This document shows positions 44,331-53,162 of a stretch of DNA of 64,000 nt, piece by piece. Each line of letters opens with the position of its first letter. Within the stretch, counting starts at the first letter, position 1. The position numbers were made by a program, and so were the translations under genes. Where the stretch lies: NCBI RefSeq assembly GCF_034314045.1, contig NZ_JAVIWL010000001.1:3968001-4032000 (forward strand). Direction: 5' to 3'. Below the pieces are notes generated by a model that worked only from the letters and a program-made list of their open reading frames with translations, did not search any database and was not told the DNA's origin. The stretch is from Glaciimonas sp. CA11.2. Lineage in GTDB: Bacteria > Pseudomonadota > Gammaproteobacteria > Burkholderiales > Burkholderiaceae_D.

Positions 44331-45955
44331 GGCGTTTTCCCTTCAATGACCAGTTTAGGGTCACGGTCAGTATTTTTTACGGCGGTGTTCGATTGGATTT
44401 TTTCCAGAATCTCCCAATGATATTTGCCCGTGTGCAGACTACTTGGGCCGCGTCGTGCGTATTTCACCATCAGGATCATTTCGATCACGAACAAGAAACT
44501 GTAGAACAGCAGGAAGCCAGCCAGACTGAAATACAAGCTCGAAGGTTGCAGGGTCGAGGCCGATAAATGTGTGGGTAAAATACCCGAAATGGTCCACGGT
44601 TGACGGCCGTATTCAGCCAACAGCCAGCCCAGTTCAATCGCGACCCAAGGCAGTGGAATACTGTACATTGCCAGTCGCAACAGCCAGCGTTGTTGGGCAA
44701 GTTTTTTCCGTATCAGAAAATAGAACGATGTAGAAAAAATAAACAGGAACAGGATGCCGAGCGCGACCATCAAACGGAATGACCAGAACATCGGCGCGAT
44801 TTTAGGAAAGGTGTCGTTGACCGCCATCGCAATTTGTTCGGGCGTTGCATCCACCACGGCTGGCGTATATTTTTTCAGCAGCAGACCAAAACCCAGATCA
44901 TTTTTGAGCTTATCAAATGCTGCAATGGCTTCTGGTGATTTGTCGCCGGATTTAAGCCGCGTCAGCGCAGCGTAAGCCAGCATGCCGTTACGGATGCGGA
45001 CTTCATGTTCCTTTTTTAAATCAATAATGCCGGTAATTTGTTTGTCGACCGAACGGGTGCCAATCAGACCCAACACGTAGGGAATTTTGACTGCGTAATC
45101 AGTACGCTGTTCCTTCTCATTGGGCCAACCAAAGACCGTGATCCCCGCCGGTGCTGGTTCGGTATGCCACTCGGCTTCCATCGCCGCCATTTTGACTTTG
45201 TTGACTTCACCTGCGGTATAACCTGATTCGTCACCGAGGACGATAACCGATAAAGTTGCGGCCAGACCGAAACCCGCAGCAATCGCAAATGAGCGCAGTG
45301 CAAATGCGGTGTCACGACCTCTTAGTAGATAGAAAGAAGAGATGCCCAACACAAACATCGATGCGGCAACATAACCGGCTGAGAGCGTGTGCACAAACTT
45401 GACCTGCGCCACCGGATTGAATATCACATCAATGATACTGGTCAGTTCCATCCGCATAGTGGCGTAATTGAATTCCGCGCCAACCGGATTATTCATCCAT
45501 CCATTGGCGATCAAAATCCATAGGGCTGAAAGGCTTGAACCCAGCGCCACCAAAAAAGTGATGAACAGATGCTGGACCCTTGATAGACGATCCCAGCCGA
45601 AGAAAAACAAGCCGACGAAAGTCGATTCAAGGAAGAACGCCATCATGCCTTCAAGCGCCAAAGGCGTGCCGAAAATGTCACCTACGTAGTGTGAATAGTA
45701 GGACCAGTTGGTCCCAAACTGGAATTCGAGCGTGATACCGGTGGCGATTCCCATCGCAAAGTTAATGCCGAATAATTTGCCCCAAAAGCGGGTCATGTCT
45801 TTATAGATCGGACTACCAGTCATCACATAGACCGACTCCATAATCACCAGAATCCAGGCGAGGCCGAGAGTAAGAGGGACGAACAAGAAATGGAACATCG
45901 CAGTGGCAGCAAACTGCAGCCGCGATAGATTGACTACTTCATCAATGGGAATCAT
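44327..45955 (-). CDS. cydA: Cytochrome bd ubiquinol oxidase subunit I
   Basis: A 542-residue haem-carrying subunit (E. coli CydA is 522). It starts [26 protein letters not shown] with the axial His of haem b595/d at residue 22. Further blocks are [21 protein letters not shown] (haem b558 His) and the quinol-site end of the Q-loop [16 protein letters not shown]. Acts at the cytoplasmic membrane as a high-affinity oxidase. The start lies inside the 3' end of cydP, implying coupling. Confidence 0.97.
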   Translation of the reverse strand: MIPIDEVVNLSRLQFAATAMFHFLFVPLTLGLAWILVIMESVYVMTGSPIYKDMTRFWGKLFGINFAMGIATGITLEFQFGTNWSYYSHYVGDIFGTPLALEGMMAFFLESTFVGLFFFGWDRLSRVQHLFITFLVALGSSLSALWILIANGWMNNPVGAEFNYATMRMELTSIIDVIFNPVAQVKFVHTLSAGYVAASMFVLGISSFYLLRGRDTAFALRSFAIAAGFGLAATLSVIVLGDESGYTAGEVNKVKMAAMEAEWHTEPAPAGITVFGWPNEKEQRTDYAVKIPYVLGLIGTRSVDKQITGIIDLKKEHEVRIRNGMLAYAALTRLKSGDKSPEAIAAFDKLKNDLGFGLLLKKYTPAVVDATPEQIAMAVNDTFPKIAPMFWSFRLMVALGILFLFIFSTSFYFLIRKKLAQQRWLLRLAMYSIPLPWVAIELGWLLAEYGRQPWTISGILPTHLSASTLQPSSLYFSLAGFLLFYSFLFVIEMILMVKYARRGPSSLHTGKYHWEILEKIQSNTAVKNTDRDPKLVIEGKTP

Positions 45956-46265
45956 GAGGCGCCTCGGATGTGGGAGAGGGTGAGTTTGAAACAGAGTTGG
46001 ATGATGACTGCGCTGGCGGCATAGCTTGCGTCACGTCTGTCGGCGCTGTCAGCTTGGTAGCTGGTGGGAGTGTCGAAGCAGGGCGATTGGTCAAAAAATG
46101 TTGCTCCACCAGAGCGGTTGGCATGCGCATTTTTTTGGTTTGCGGCTCTGAGAAAAAAAGCTTCCACAGAACAAACAGAAGCGCTAATTTGATGATCACA
46201 ATTATTGTGATTTCAACCGCGAGCGGTAATCGAGACCAACGTTTTTGAAAAATAAAAGAGGCCAT
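45942..46265 (-). CDS. cydP: Putative cytochrome oxidase small subunit CydP
   Basis: A 107-residue protein with one transmembrane segment (about residues 14-36, PLAVEITIIVIIKLALLFVLWKLFF) after a short basic N-terminus. A low-complexity Pro/Ser/Thr-rich tail follows. This layout, and its place directly upstream of and overlapping cydA by 14 bases, fits the small protein named CydP in Betaproteobacteria and relatives. Its function is unproven; the tail shows no motif. The gbsR-like gene ends two bases upstream of its start. Confidence 0.75.
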   Translation of the reverse strand: MASFIFQKRWSRLPLAVEITIIVIIKLALLFVLWKLFFSEPQTKKMRMPTALVEQHFLTNRPASTLPPATKLTAPTDVTQAMPPAQSSSNSVSNSPSPTSEAPHDSH

Positions 46266-46267
46266 CT

Positions 46268-46933
46268 CTATTCTTTCCTGTGAATGTCAGGAGAAGTGAT
46301 CTTTCCTTTTTCCTGTTCTGCCACCTTGTCTAACTTGGTTTTTTTTGCGGTGGGCGAAAGGCGAAACTTATCTCGCACATCGAGCAACTTGCCCACTTTT
46401 GATCCCATTTTCATCAGGGATGCCAGTGTTTCCGGCGATAGCCGTTGCACATCATCAAACCACGAGCTTGATAACTCAATCAAATCATACATCTCGCGCA
46501 TTCTTTTTTGGGCTTCTTTATCGGATGCCGATGATGGATTTTCTAGCAACGCATCGCGCAGCATCGAGAGAGTCGGCTCAATCTCGCGGCGACGACGCTC
46601 TTCTAGCAAGGCCTTAAAAATATCCCAAATATCTTTCGGCGGCTCAAAATACTCACGCCGGTCACCTGGTCGATGCAACAACTTCACCAGCCGCCAGGAT
46701 TGCAATTCTTTCAATCCCATGCTGACATTTGAGCGAGAAAATGAAAGATAGTCGCCAATTTGATCGGCATTCAATGGCTGGCCAAGAACATAAAGTAGCG
46801 CATATATCTGGCCAACTGTCCGGTTAATACCCCAACGACTGCCCATCTCACCAAAATGGGAAATGAAACGTGACGTGAGAGGTGTCAGCGGCGTGAGTTC
46901 GCTTGCGCCCAAATCTGTAGAGTTCAATGGCAT
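46268..46933 (-). CDS. GbsR/MarR-family transcriptional regulator of the cyd operon
   Basis: A 221-residue regulator with a winged-helix domain at about residues 30-95: GSRWGINRTVGQIYALLYVLG, then a recognition helix in DYLSFSRSNVSMGLKELQSW. A long helical C-terminal half follows (EERRRREIEPTLSMLRDALLE). GbsR-type proteins respond to small molecules in the cytosol; here the ligand is unknown. As first gene of the cyd unit it is probably an autoregulator of oxidase expression. It carries a short LTPLTPLTS repeat at residues 14-22. Confidence 0.85.
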   Translation of the reverse strand: MPLNSTDLGASELTPLTPLTSRFISHFGEMGSRWGINRTVGQIYALLYVLGQPLNADQIGDYLSFSRSNVSMGLKELQSWRLVKLLHRPGDRREYFEPPKDIWDIFKALLEERRRREIEPTLSMLRDALLENPSSASDKEAQKRMREMYDLIELSSSWFDDVQRLSPETLASLMKMGSKVGKLLDVRDKFRLSPTAKKTKLDKVAEQEKGKITSPDIHRKE

Positions 46934-47136
46934 AAAGTTAAGTAAAGGAGAGTTTAGATTTTTGAATTTTCAGTAATTACTGAAATGTATGATAAATCAG
47001 GAAGATTTGCAAGTGGGGCGATTGAAGCGTGAATAACGTAAATATCTCTCTATTGAATAATTTTATGGAGCTGCCGATGCGGTTAGTTGCGGAATATGCA
47101 CTTGACGGCATATTCACTGAAGGGCATACTTTTGGC
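46934..47136. other. Divergent promoter region, cyd regulator / toxin-antitoxin
   Basis: Roughly 200 bases between the divergently transcribed GbsR-like gene and the toxin gene, AT-rich. It should hold both promoters. It includes TTCAGTAATTACTGAAA (about 46969-46984), a perfect short palindrome that could be an operator of the GbsR-like regulator. Confidence 0.45.
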
Positions 47137-47498
47137 ATGACATGGGAAATCGAATTTACAATGAGTTTGGAGCGTGGTGGGATGGACTTCGCGATGATGA
47201 GCAAGCTTCCGTTCGGGCAAGTGTGAGGCTGCTCGGAGACTATGGACCCAGTCTCCGATTTCCGCATTCGAGTGGAGTCAATGGATCACGGCATAGCCAC
47301 ATGCGCGAGCTTCGTGTCCAACATGCTGGTCGGCCATATCGATTGCTATTTGCTTTTGACCCTCGCCGATCCGTAATCCTATTGTTGGGTGGCGACAAGA
47401 CCGGCAACCGCTGGTATCACGATAATGTGCCGATTGCCGATCGATTGTATGGCGAGCATTTGGAATTACTTAGAAAGGAAGGGCTGATTGATGACTAG
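47137..47498 (+). pseudogene. RelE/HigB-family toxin with probable N-terminal frameshift
   Basis: From the best start (ATG 47137, AAGGG upstream) the frame reads MTWEIEFT, the expected opening of this phage-Gp49-like toxin family, but then leaves the family and stops at 47226. The family sequence resumes one frame over as NEFGAWWDGLRDDEQASV and continues to RPYRLLFAFDPRRSVILLLGG and the stop at 47498. One missing A in the ACAATGAG stretch explains this. A start at 47142 in the second frame gives a 118-residue protein with MGNRIY replacing the normal N-terminus, and has no Shine-Dalgarno of its own. The toxin is an mRNA-cleaving-type RelE fold; activity here is doubtful. Antitoxin gene overlaps its end. 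Confidence 0.75.
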
Positions 47499-47814
47499 GA
47501 AATTTTCGGAGCTTGAAAGTAAGATGTCGCCGGAGTCGCGTGCGCGTTCCGATGCGATCTACCGTCAACTTGTGGCGGAACTTCCTCTTGCAGAATTGCG
47601 CCGTGCGCGTGGTTTGTCGCAGAAAACGCTTGCTGGCGTGCTGCACGTTGATCAGGCCAGCATTTCTAAAATGGAGCGCCGCACTGACATGTATATCTCC
47701 ACGTTGCGCAGTCATATTGAAGCGATGGGCGGAGAATTGGAGATCGTTGCCCGCTTCCCCGACGGTACAGTGAGGATCGCTAACTTTAAGGGTATCGAGC
47801 AGACGACCTCTTAA
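47491..47814 (+). CDS. XRE-family antitoxin (HigA-like)
   Basis: A 107-residue protein with a helix-turn-helix at about residues 35-88: LPLAELRRARGLSQKTLAGVLHVDQASISKMERRTDMYISTLR. The C-terminus (GGELEIVARFPDGTVRIANF) is typical for antitoxins paired with Gp49-like toxins. It neutralises the toxin and represses the operon. The ATG at 47491 overlaps the toxin stop by 8 bases; the toxin-first order is that of higBA. It is intact although the toxin appears frameshifted. Confidence 0.88.
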   Translation: MTRKFSELESKMSPESRARSDAIYRQLVAELPLAELRRARGLSQKTLAGVLHVDQASISKMERRTDMYISTLRSHIEAMGGELEIVARFPDGTVRIANFKGIEQTTS

Positions 47815-48261
47815 AATCGTCTAGGAAAGCAAATTAGCCCAAGTTGCGCCGGATTAGCCGACTAGATGTTTCTATAGATGCTGGCGAAGCGGTTTGGCGC
47901 GTGCGTAAATTCGTGCTTTGCGGCAGCTTGTCTGCCATTAATTGGCTCATTACTATTCTGCTCGATAGGTCATTACTACTTTGGCCTAACACACGCTTGC
48001 ATGTTCATCAAAACTATTAGATACTCAAAAAATCCCTGAAAAAGAAGGGAATCGGGTTTAGTCGCCTGAATTATCCAAAGCGCACAGACGGCGCAATGCC
48101 GTTTTTTTTCGTGCGTATGCCTTGTTGCGCCTTCTTGGGGCGGCAATGGTTGGGAGGCTTCGGCCTGCCGATTGCTTTGGATATCGGTCGACTAACCCGG
48201 CTATTTGCCGCCCACCCGTTTAGTCGCGGGAGCGGATTAAACAATATCCAAGAAAACCAAA
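47815..48261 (+). promoter_or_regulatory. Leader with attenuator-like hairpin before a small gene
   Basis: 447 bases with no supportable gene. At 48088-48109 ACGGC-GCAAT-GCCGT is followed by seven further T residues, an intrinsic-terminator pattern. The stretch beyond it, to the GGGAGCGGATTAAACAAT before the small gene, resembles leaders that I recall ahead of similar small genes in Betaproteobacterial genomic islands; this recollection is unverified. A 92-codon frame (48096-48374) overlapping it is probably not a gene. Confidence 0.4.
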
Positions 48262-48498
48262 ATGCCAACACACGCTCAAGCAAGCACCGTAAAAAATATC
48301 CATATAGTCGACAATCTCACGTTACTACATTGCCGTACCTCTGCGATCCTCGCCACCCTTTCAATGGCGTTTGACAGCCAGCAAGACGGACTGCCGAAAA
48401 CAACCGTGCAAGAAGTCTTGGAAGTGGCCCAAGATATTCTTAAAAAAGCGCAAGAGGAAGTGACTGCACTCCAGGTGCGCATCACACCACTAGGCTAA
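48262..48498 (+). CDS. Small island-associated protein, unknown function
   Basis: A 78-residue acidic-amphipathic protein, all helix by eye: VKNIHIVDNLTLLHCRTSAI, LATLSMAFD, then TTVQEVLEVAQDILKKAQEEVTAL with heptad-like spacing suggesting a coiled coil (about 46-70). It resembles small proteins often located on genomic islands in Burkholderiales, to my recollection; no function is known to me. It lies next to a toxin-antitoxin remnant and converges with another unknown gene. Confidence 0.6.
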   Translation: MPTHAQASTVKNIHIVDNLTLLHCRTSAILATLSMAFDSQQDGLPKTTVQEVLEVAQDILKKAQEEVTALQVRITPLG

Positions 48499-48499
48499 C

Positions 48500-48561
48500 A
48501 CCACGGAGCGCCATCCGAGGATGGTGCCATTCGGCGTAAAAAGAAACATAACGCCGTGGTT
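48500..48561. repeat. Nested inverted repeats between convergent genes
   Basis: ACCACGG (48500-48506) pairs with CCGTGGT (48554-48560). Inside are CCATCC/GGATGG and CGGCGT/ACGCCG hairpins, the last overlapping the outer arm so two folds compete. Likely a bidirectional 3'-end structure. Confidence 0.45.
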
Positions 48562-48980
48562 TAGTCCGGTAACGCCGCATCAATCAGCAGATCCGCCGAC
48601 ATGAGCCGAATCCGATGATCGACAAAATAGCCTCCCGCCTCGGTATAACGTAAATAGAAGCGGCCGCATGTAAGGCAGCGCGTCACATTGCAGCGGTTGT
48701 AAGGGAAAAACCGTGGTGCGATTGGCGCGTCCGGCGATTCATAACGCGTGCCGGCCGGATGAAATTCGACAAACGTGGGTTCGACATAAGGATCTTCAAA
48801 TAGCGTCCCGACCACTTCAAACAGTGCCTCGTCGAGCGATGGCGGCACAGTTTTCCAATCGACAACATTTTCTGGTCGACATTGGCAGGGTATGGTGGCG
48901 TTAACAGACATTTGGGACTTTCCGGACATTTTTGTCATGTCGGTCAAGCTTGCAAAATCCAGCACGACGGGATTTTTCAT
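48561..48980 (-). CDS. Conserved small Cys-containing protein, unknown function
   Basis: A 139-residue soluble protein. Cys residues are arranged as PCQCRP near residue 33 and NRCNVTRCLTCGRFYLRY near residue 95, a zinc-ribbon-like CxC...CxxxxCxxC set. The middle is rich in Glu/Pro/Phe (DEALFEVVGTLFEDPYVEPTFVEFHPAGTRYES). No family name is known to me. Two internal Met codons (residues 18 and 24) could be the true start, since the first 17 residues look unconserved and the Shine-Dalgarno at 48980 is weak. Converges with the small helical-protein gene. Confidence 0.6.
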   Translation of the reverse strand: MKNPVVLDFASLTDMTKMSGKSQMSVNATIPCQCRPENVVDWKTVPPSLDEALFEVVGTLFEDPYVEPTFVEFHPAGTRYESPDAPIAPRFFPYNRCNVTRCLTCGRFYLRYTEAGGYFVDHRIRLMSADLLIDAALPD

Positions 48981-49471
48981 ATCAATCTTTCTTGTTTTCC
49001 AAAATGCAACGATACCAATATTGGGGCGAATGTTTGGCCGACCTTTGGCTCGTTACTTCCCAGCTGGTTGTCGACTTATTGCGGCATTGTTACCACATTA
49101 TTCCTGAGTTATTGGCTGATTTCCCCGATTGTCACAGCTAACCGCGTTACACGGCAAGCAGTTCTCCCGCAATTTTTATCGCTGCGATGTCGGCTACATC
49201 TAAAAATAAAAACGTTATCGGATTAAGGAAATGCGAATGCCCACTTTGGAAAAAGCGAATCCGGAGGCGCTTGTATTGCTCTATGATATTTTTGAAATAC
49301 AGGATTATGCAACGCGGGCTTCGCAAAAATTCATCATGACTTCTCAAAAGATTGACGCTGAAGTGCGGTGAAAAACGGCAGGCTTGCGCAAAAACTGACA
49401 ACATAAAATCATAATAATGAAGCTTAATCGTGCTAAAGGTGGTGCGATTCAAACTAAACCAGGAGATAGAC
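48981..49471. other. Intergenic region upstream of the second ABC operon
   Basis: 491 bases with no supportable gene. The right portion is expected to contain the operon promoter. The AT-rich stretch and short shadow frames on both strands have no family resemblance. No terminator, RNA gene or clear repeat was found. Confidence 0.45.
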
Positions 49472-50620
49472 ATGCGCATTTTTGGACGAATTTTTACGGT
49501 CGGCTTGAAGGTGGCGGTTTTAGCCTTAGCATTATCTTCGGCATCCGCGACAGTGCAGGCACAAGACGTGACGATTGGCGCTTTGTTTCCAATGAGTGGC
49601 TTGAATGCATCCTACGGCGATATTTTTAGTTCAGGTGCCAATTTAGCCGTATCCCATATCAATGCGGACAATATGCTTGGCGGCAAACTAGCGATTCAAT
49701 ATGAGGACAGTCAGGGACTTCCGCAGCAAGGAGTCATCGGTATGAACAAATTGGTCAACGTACAGAAAGTCCCTTACGTTCTTTCTGCATTTACTGGCGT
49801 ATCCAAAGCGATTTCGACCATTGCCTCGCGCACTAAGACGGTCGCTGTTAATGGCGGTGGGGTCGGTCCTGATCTGGCGGAATTGGGTCCTTATTTCTGG
49901 AACACGATCCCGTTAGCAAACTTTGAAGTTCAGGCGATGACGCCGTTCCTTATCAACGAACGTCATCTAAAACGTTTCGTCCTCGTATATGTCGACGACC
50001 CATTAGGGCAATCGATTCGTAAGGAGATGGAGGCGACCTTGACGGCCGCCGGTGGACAACTCATGGAATCACTTTCGGTTCCTGCCTCTGCGCAGCAGTT
50101 CAGCGGCATCGCTGCCCGTGTGCGCGCCGCCAATCCTGACGTGGTGTATATCGCGTCGTACGGTTCGCAGCAGTTACAGATAATCAAACAGTTCCGCGAC
50201 AACGGAATCAAACAGCAACTGGCCAGTTACAGCGCATTTTCGGTGCCTGAAATCAATGCACAGCCAGAAGCGCTCGGTTCTTTGTACACCACGCAAAAGA
50301 TTGATTGGGCTTCAAACGATCCTGTCACCAAGCGCTTTGTTGAGGACTACAAGAAAAAATACGGCAAGATGCCAACTGCCTATATTGCCAACTATTACAA
50401 CGCAGTGCGCCTGTTTGCATTGCTGGGACAGCAATTACATCTAAAAGGCAAGCCGATCACCGGCGAGAATTTGTTAGCCCAACGTATCGAAACCAAAACC
50501 TTCGATCTGGTCGGCGGCAAGGTCACCATTAACGAAAACGGTACGGTGATCACCCCAATGCAGATTAATGAAGTCGATGGCAAAGGCGGCAAAACTGTCG
50601 GCGTAGTTGCGGTCAAGTAA
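49472..50620 (+). CDS. ABC substrate-binding protein of the acid-uptake cluster
   Basis: A 382-residue periplasmic binding protein (peripla_BP_6). The signal peptide covers residues 1-30 (cleavage after VQA), and the mature start is QDVTIGALFPMSGLNASYGD. The further course (FSSGANLAVSHINADNMLGG; LVNVQKVPYVLSAFTGVSKA) fits the LivK-like group used for aromatic and fatty acids as well as amino acids. ATG 49472 has AGGAG (49461-49465) 6 bases ahead, preferred over the in-frame 49430 start. It heads a five-gene ABC set. The presence of ligases downstream suggests a carboxylate ligand. Confidence 0.88.
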   Translation: MRIFGRIFTVGLKVAVLALALSSASATVQAQDVTIGALFPMSGLNASYGDIFSSGANLAVSHINADNMLGGKLAIQYEDSQGLPQQGVIGMNKLVNVQKVPYVLSAFTGVSKAISTIASRTKTVAVNGGGVGPDLAELGPYFWNTIPLANFEVQAMTPFLINERHLKRFVLVYVDDPLGQSIRKEMEATLTAAGGQLMESLSVPASAQQFSGIAARVRAANPDVVYIASYGSQQLQIIKQFRDNGIKQQLASYSAFSVPEINAQPEALGSLYTTQKIDWASNDPVTKRFVEDYKKKYGKMPTAYIANYYNAVRLFALLGQQLHLKGKPITGENLLAQRIETKTFDLVGGKVTINENGTVITPMQINEVDGKGGKTVGVVAVK

Positions 50621-50638
50621 CAGAAAAGGATCGCAGTC

Positions 50639-51511
50639 ATGCTGATATTACAGCTTTTGATTAACGGTCTACAGGTGGGTGCATTGTATGCACTCATTGC
50701 TGTTGGCTTCTCGCTGATTTTTGGCTCAACCAAGATATTTCATTTTGCGCACGGCTCGGCGTTCACCATTGCAGCCTACGTATTTTATGATTTGTATTCG
50801 GTGGTGCAGAGTCATTGGATTGTGGCGCTAGGCGGCGCCATCTTTGCGGCGGTGCTGTTTGGGATTTTGCTGGATCGGTTTGTATATGCACCCATTCAGC
50901 GTCATGAAGGCTCGTTTTTCACCTTGTTCGTGGCTTCGTTCGGCGTCGGTATCGTGGTTCAAAATGTGATCGGTATCATTTTTGGACGTAGTTTTGTATC
51001 GATCAGCACGCCGCTTAGCCGCAGTATCGAGATCGCGTCTGGCCTGTTTGTATCGCCGCTATCGGGCATCACCATCATTTGTGCGATCGTGATTTTTGGT
51101 GGATTGCAATATTTCCTCATGCGTACCCATGTCGGTATGGCTTTGCGTGCCTTATCTGAAAATCCTGAGCTGGTACGGACTTATGGATTAAGCCCACGTC
51201 GCTTGTCGACCATCGTATTTGCGCTCGGCTCTTTGATGGTGGTTCCGGCGGCGATTATCAGCGGTGCCAGTTCGGGTCTTAATCCTGCCATCGGCCATCA
51301 CGTGATGCTCATCAGCCTTGCTGCCACCATTGTGGGCGGGGTCGGTAGCCTGCGCGGCGCGGCGTGCGCTGGACTGTTACTCGGCTTGGCAGAAAATCTG
51401 GCACTGGTTTATTTCGAACCGCAATGGAGCGAGGCGGTCACGTTCATCGTGCTGTTTCTGTTCATTCTGTTCCGTCCCTCGGGCTTTTTCGGTCGCGCAA
51501 TTACATCGTAA
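50639..51511 (+). CDS. ABC permease, LivH type
   Basis: A 290-residue membrane permease. It begins LLINGLQVGALYALIAVGFS with LIFGSTKIFHFAHG (about 6-40), the standard LivH opening. The coupling segment THVGMALRALSENPELVRTYGLS is at about 162-184, and GLLLGLAENLALVYF occurs late. It forms the channel with the LivM-type permease that follows 11 bases later. Same transcript as the binding protein 18 bases upstream. Confidence 0.92.
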   Translation: MLILQLLINGLQVGALYALIAVGFSLIFGSTKIFHFAHGSAFTIAAYVFYDLYSVVQSHWIVALGGAIFAAVLFGILLDRFVYAPIQRHEGSFFTLFVASFGVGIVVQNVIGIIFGRSFVSISTPLSRSIEIASGLFVSPLSGITIICAIVIFGGLQYFLMRTHVGMALRALSENPELVRTYGLSPRRLSTIVFALGSLMVVPAAIISGASSGLNPAIGHHVMLISLAATIVGGVGSLRGAACAGLLLGLAENLALVYFEPQWSEAVTFIVLFLFILFRPSGFFGRAITS

Positions 51512-51522
51512 GGTGCTGATAA

Positions 51523-52404
51523 ATGTTAGCTTACAGTCTTAATCTTGCGACGCTGATTTGTATCAATGCAGTGCTCGCGATTACACTCAATTTCATCATG
51601 GGATATGCGGGAATTTTTTCGATTGCCCATGCGATTTTTTTTGGTATCGGTGCTTACACCGCCGCCTATTTTGCGATTCATGTTAGCGCAGCGTTATTTT
51701 TGGCGGTCCCGGCGGCGATGATAGCGGCAGCGCTGATGTCACTGATTTTGGCATTGCCCGCATTGCGGGTACGTGGTGAGTATTTTGTCGCTGCGTCGCT
51801 CGGGTTGCAGGTATTGGGCGTGACGGTGTTTTCGGAATGGAAATCTGTGACCGGCGGTATCGGCGGCGTGATCGGGATTCCACCGGTTGAGTTGTTCGGT
51901 CATGCGGTCGTTGATCCGATGCAATTTTTGCTCCTGACCGTCGTTTGTCTGCTCATGGTCATTGGCATCACCAGTATTTTGTTGCGGTCCAGTTTTGGTC
52001 GCAACCTCAAGGCGATACGTGACAGCGAGTCCGCTTCATATGCATTCGGCAAAAATGGTGCTGCCATCAAAACCCTGTCCGTGATGTTGTCCTCATCGCT
52101 AGCGGCGGTGGCGGGCGCGTTGTATGCATTTTATTTAGGGTTCATCAACGTCGAAAGCTTCACGCTGGATACTTCGGTATTGCTGATGGCGATGGTGATT
52201 ATCGGCGGTACCGGCACACTATTGGGGCCAATCGTCGGCGCTGCGTTGTTGATGCTGTTGCCAAGCCTGTTCAGTTATATGTCGTTTCTGCCACAGACCG
52301 AAATCGGCTCCATTCAGCAAATCGCCTATGGCGTCGCAATGGTGTTGCTGATGATATTTCGTCCCGGCGGCATTGTGGGCGCGCGCGCAAGGAGTGCAAA
52401 ATGA
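51523..52404 (+). CDS. ABC permease, LivM type
   Basis: A 293-residue membrane permease with FIMGYAGIFSIAHAIFFGIGAYT (about 22-44) and the coupling region FGRNLKAIRDSESASYAFGK (about 157-176). Conserved AMVIIGGTGTLLGPIVGAAL follows. Unlike the 12-kb operon, the permease here ends normally and the ATPase is a separate gene whose start overlaps by four bases (ATGA). Pairs with the preceding LivH-type subunit. Confidence 0.92.
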   Translation: MLAYSLNLATLICINAVLAITLNFIMGYAGIFSIAHAIFFGIGAYTAAYFAIHVSAALFLAVPAAMIAAALMSLILALPALRVRGEYFVAASLGLQVLGVTVFSEWKSVTGGIGGVIGIPPVELFGHAVVDPMQFLLLTVVCLLMVIGITSILLRSSFGRNLKAIRDSESASYAFGKNGAAIKTLSVMLSSSLAAVAGALYAFYLGFINVESFTLDTSVLLMAMVIIGGTGTLLGPIVGAALLMLLPSLFSYMSFLPQTEIGSIQQIAYGVAMVLLMIFRPGGIVGARARSAK

Positions 52405-53162
52405 CGGCATCCACAGGGCAGGTTTTGCTGGAAATTCGGCATCTGAACAAAAGTTTTGGCGGGCTAAAAGTCACCGATGACGTCTCACTGGCTCTGCGTG
52501 CTGGCATTGTGACGACGTTGGTTGGGCCAAATGGCGCTGGCAAGACCACGTTATTCAATCTGATTACCGGTCATTTGACGCCTGAATCTGGCGATATTCT
52601 CTGGAACGGGCAGTCGATTGTCGGCAAGTCGCATTGGCAGATCGGACGTCTTGGGATTGCCCGCACCTTTCAGGACCTGCGACTCTTCGATCACATGACT
52701 GTTGAAGAAAATATTCTCACCGTGATGGAGCCAATTTCATGGTTCTGGCAACCGGGCGGCGCGGCTGCACGTAAGGCGCGACGCGACCGGGTGATCGAAA
52801 TTCTGGCGGCAACGCGTCTGACGAAAAAAGCCCATGTACGGGCGATTGATTTAGCGTATGCCGAGCGTAAATTTCTTAGCATGGCCCGCATCATGGCGAC
52901 CGATGCCAAAATCTGGCTACTGGATGAGCCTGCATCGGGGCTTGATCGTGGCTCATATGAACTGTTCCTTGAATTGCTGCGTAATGAAGTCCGCAAAGGT
53001 GTCACGGTATGCATCATTGAGCATAATCTGGACATCGTGATCGGCATTTCGGATCGTATTGCGTTTTTAGATCAAGGCAAGTTGCTAGCCGATGGGGAGC
53101 CGAAGAGCGTTTTGAATGATCCGCATCTGGCAGCGATTTACTTCGGAGAAAAAGCAGCATGA
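52401..53162 (+). CDS. ABC ATPase, LivG type
   Basis: A 253-residue ATPase: Walker A GPNGAGKTT (about residues 42-50), Q-loop ARTFQDLRLFDHMTVEEN, Walker B IWLLDEP and the H-loop IEHNLD. The ABC signature is degenerate (LAYAERKFLSMARIM in place of LSGGQ), as is common in LivG-type subunits. The C-terminus VLNDPHLAAIYFGE matches the family. Overlaps its neighbours by four bases on both sides. Confidence 0.93.
   Translation: MTASTGQVLLEIRHLNKSFGGLKVTDDVSLALRAGIVTTLVGPNGAGKTTLFNLITGHLTPESGDILWNGQSIVGKSHWQIGRLGIARTFQDLRLFDHMTVEENILTVMEPISWFWQPGGAAARKARRDRVIEILAATRLTKKAHVRAIDLAYAERKFLSMARIMATDAKIWLLDEPASGLDRGSYELFLELLRNEVRKGVTVCIIEHNLDIVIGISDRIAFLDQGKLLADGEPKSVLNDPHLAAIYFGEKAA

Noticed and set aside
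48096..48374. A 92-codon frame starting inside the attenuator-like hairpin
   Set aside because: It overlaps the more convincing 78-residue gene in another frame and starts within a terminator-like stem.
49147..49479. A 110-codon minus-strand frame upstream of the second ABC operon
   Set aside because: Lies over the promoter and start of the binding-protein gene; composition is His/Phe/Arg-rich noise without a domain.
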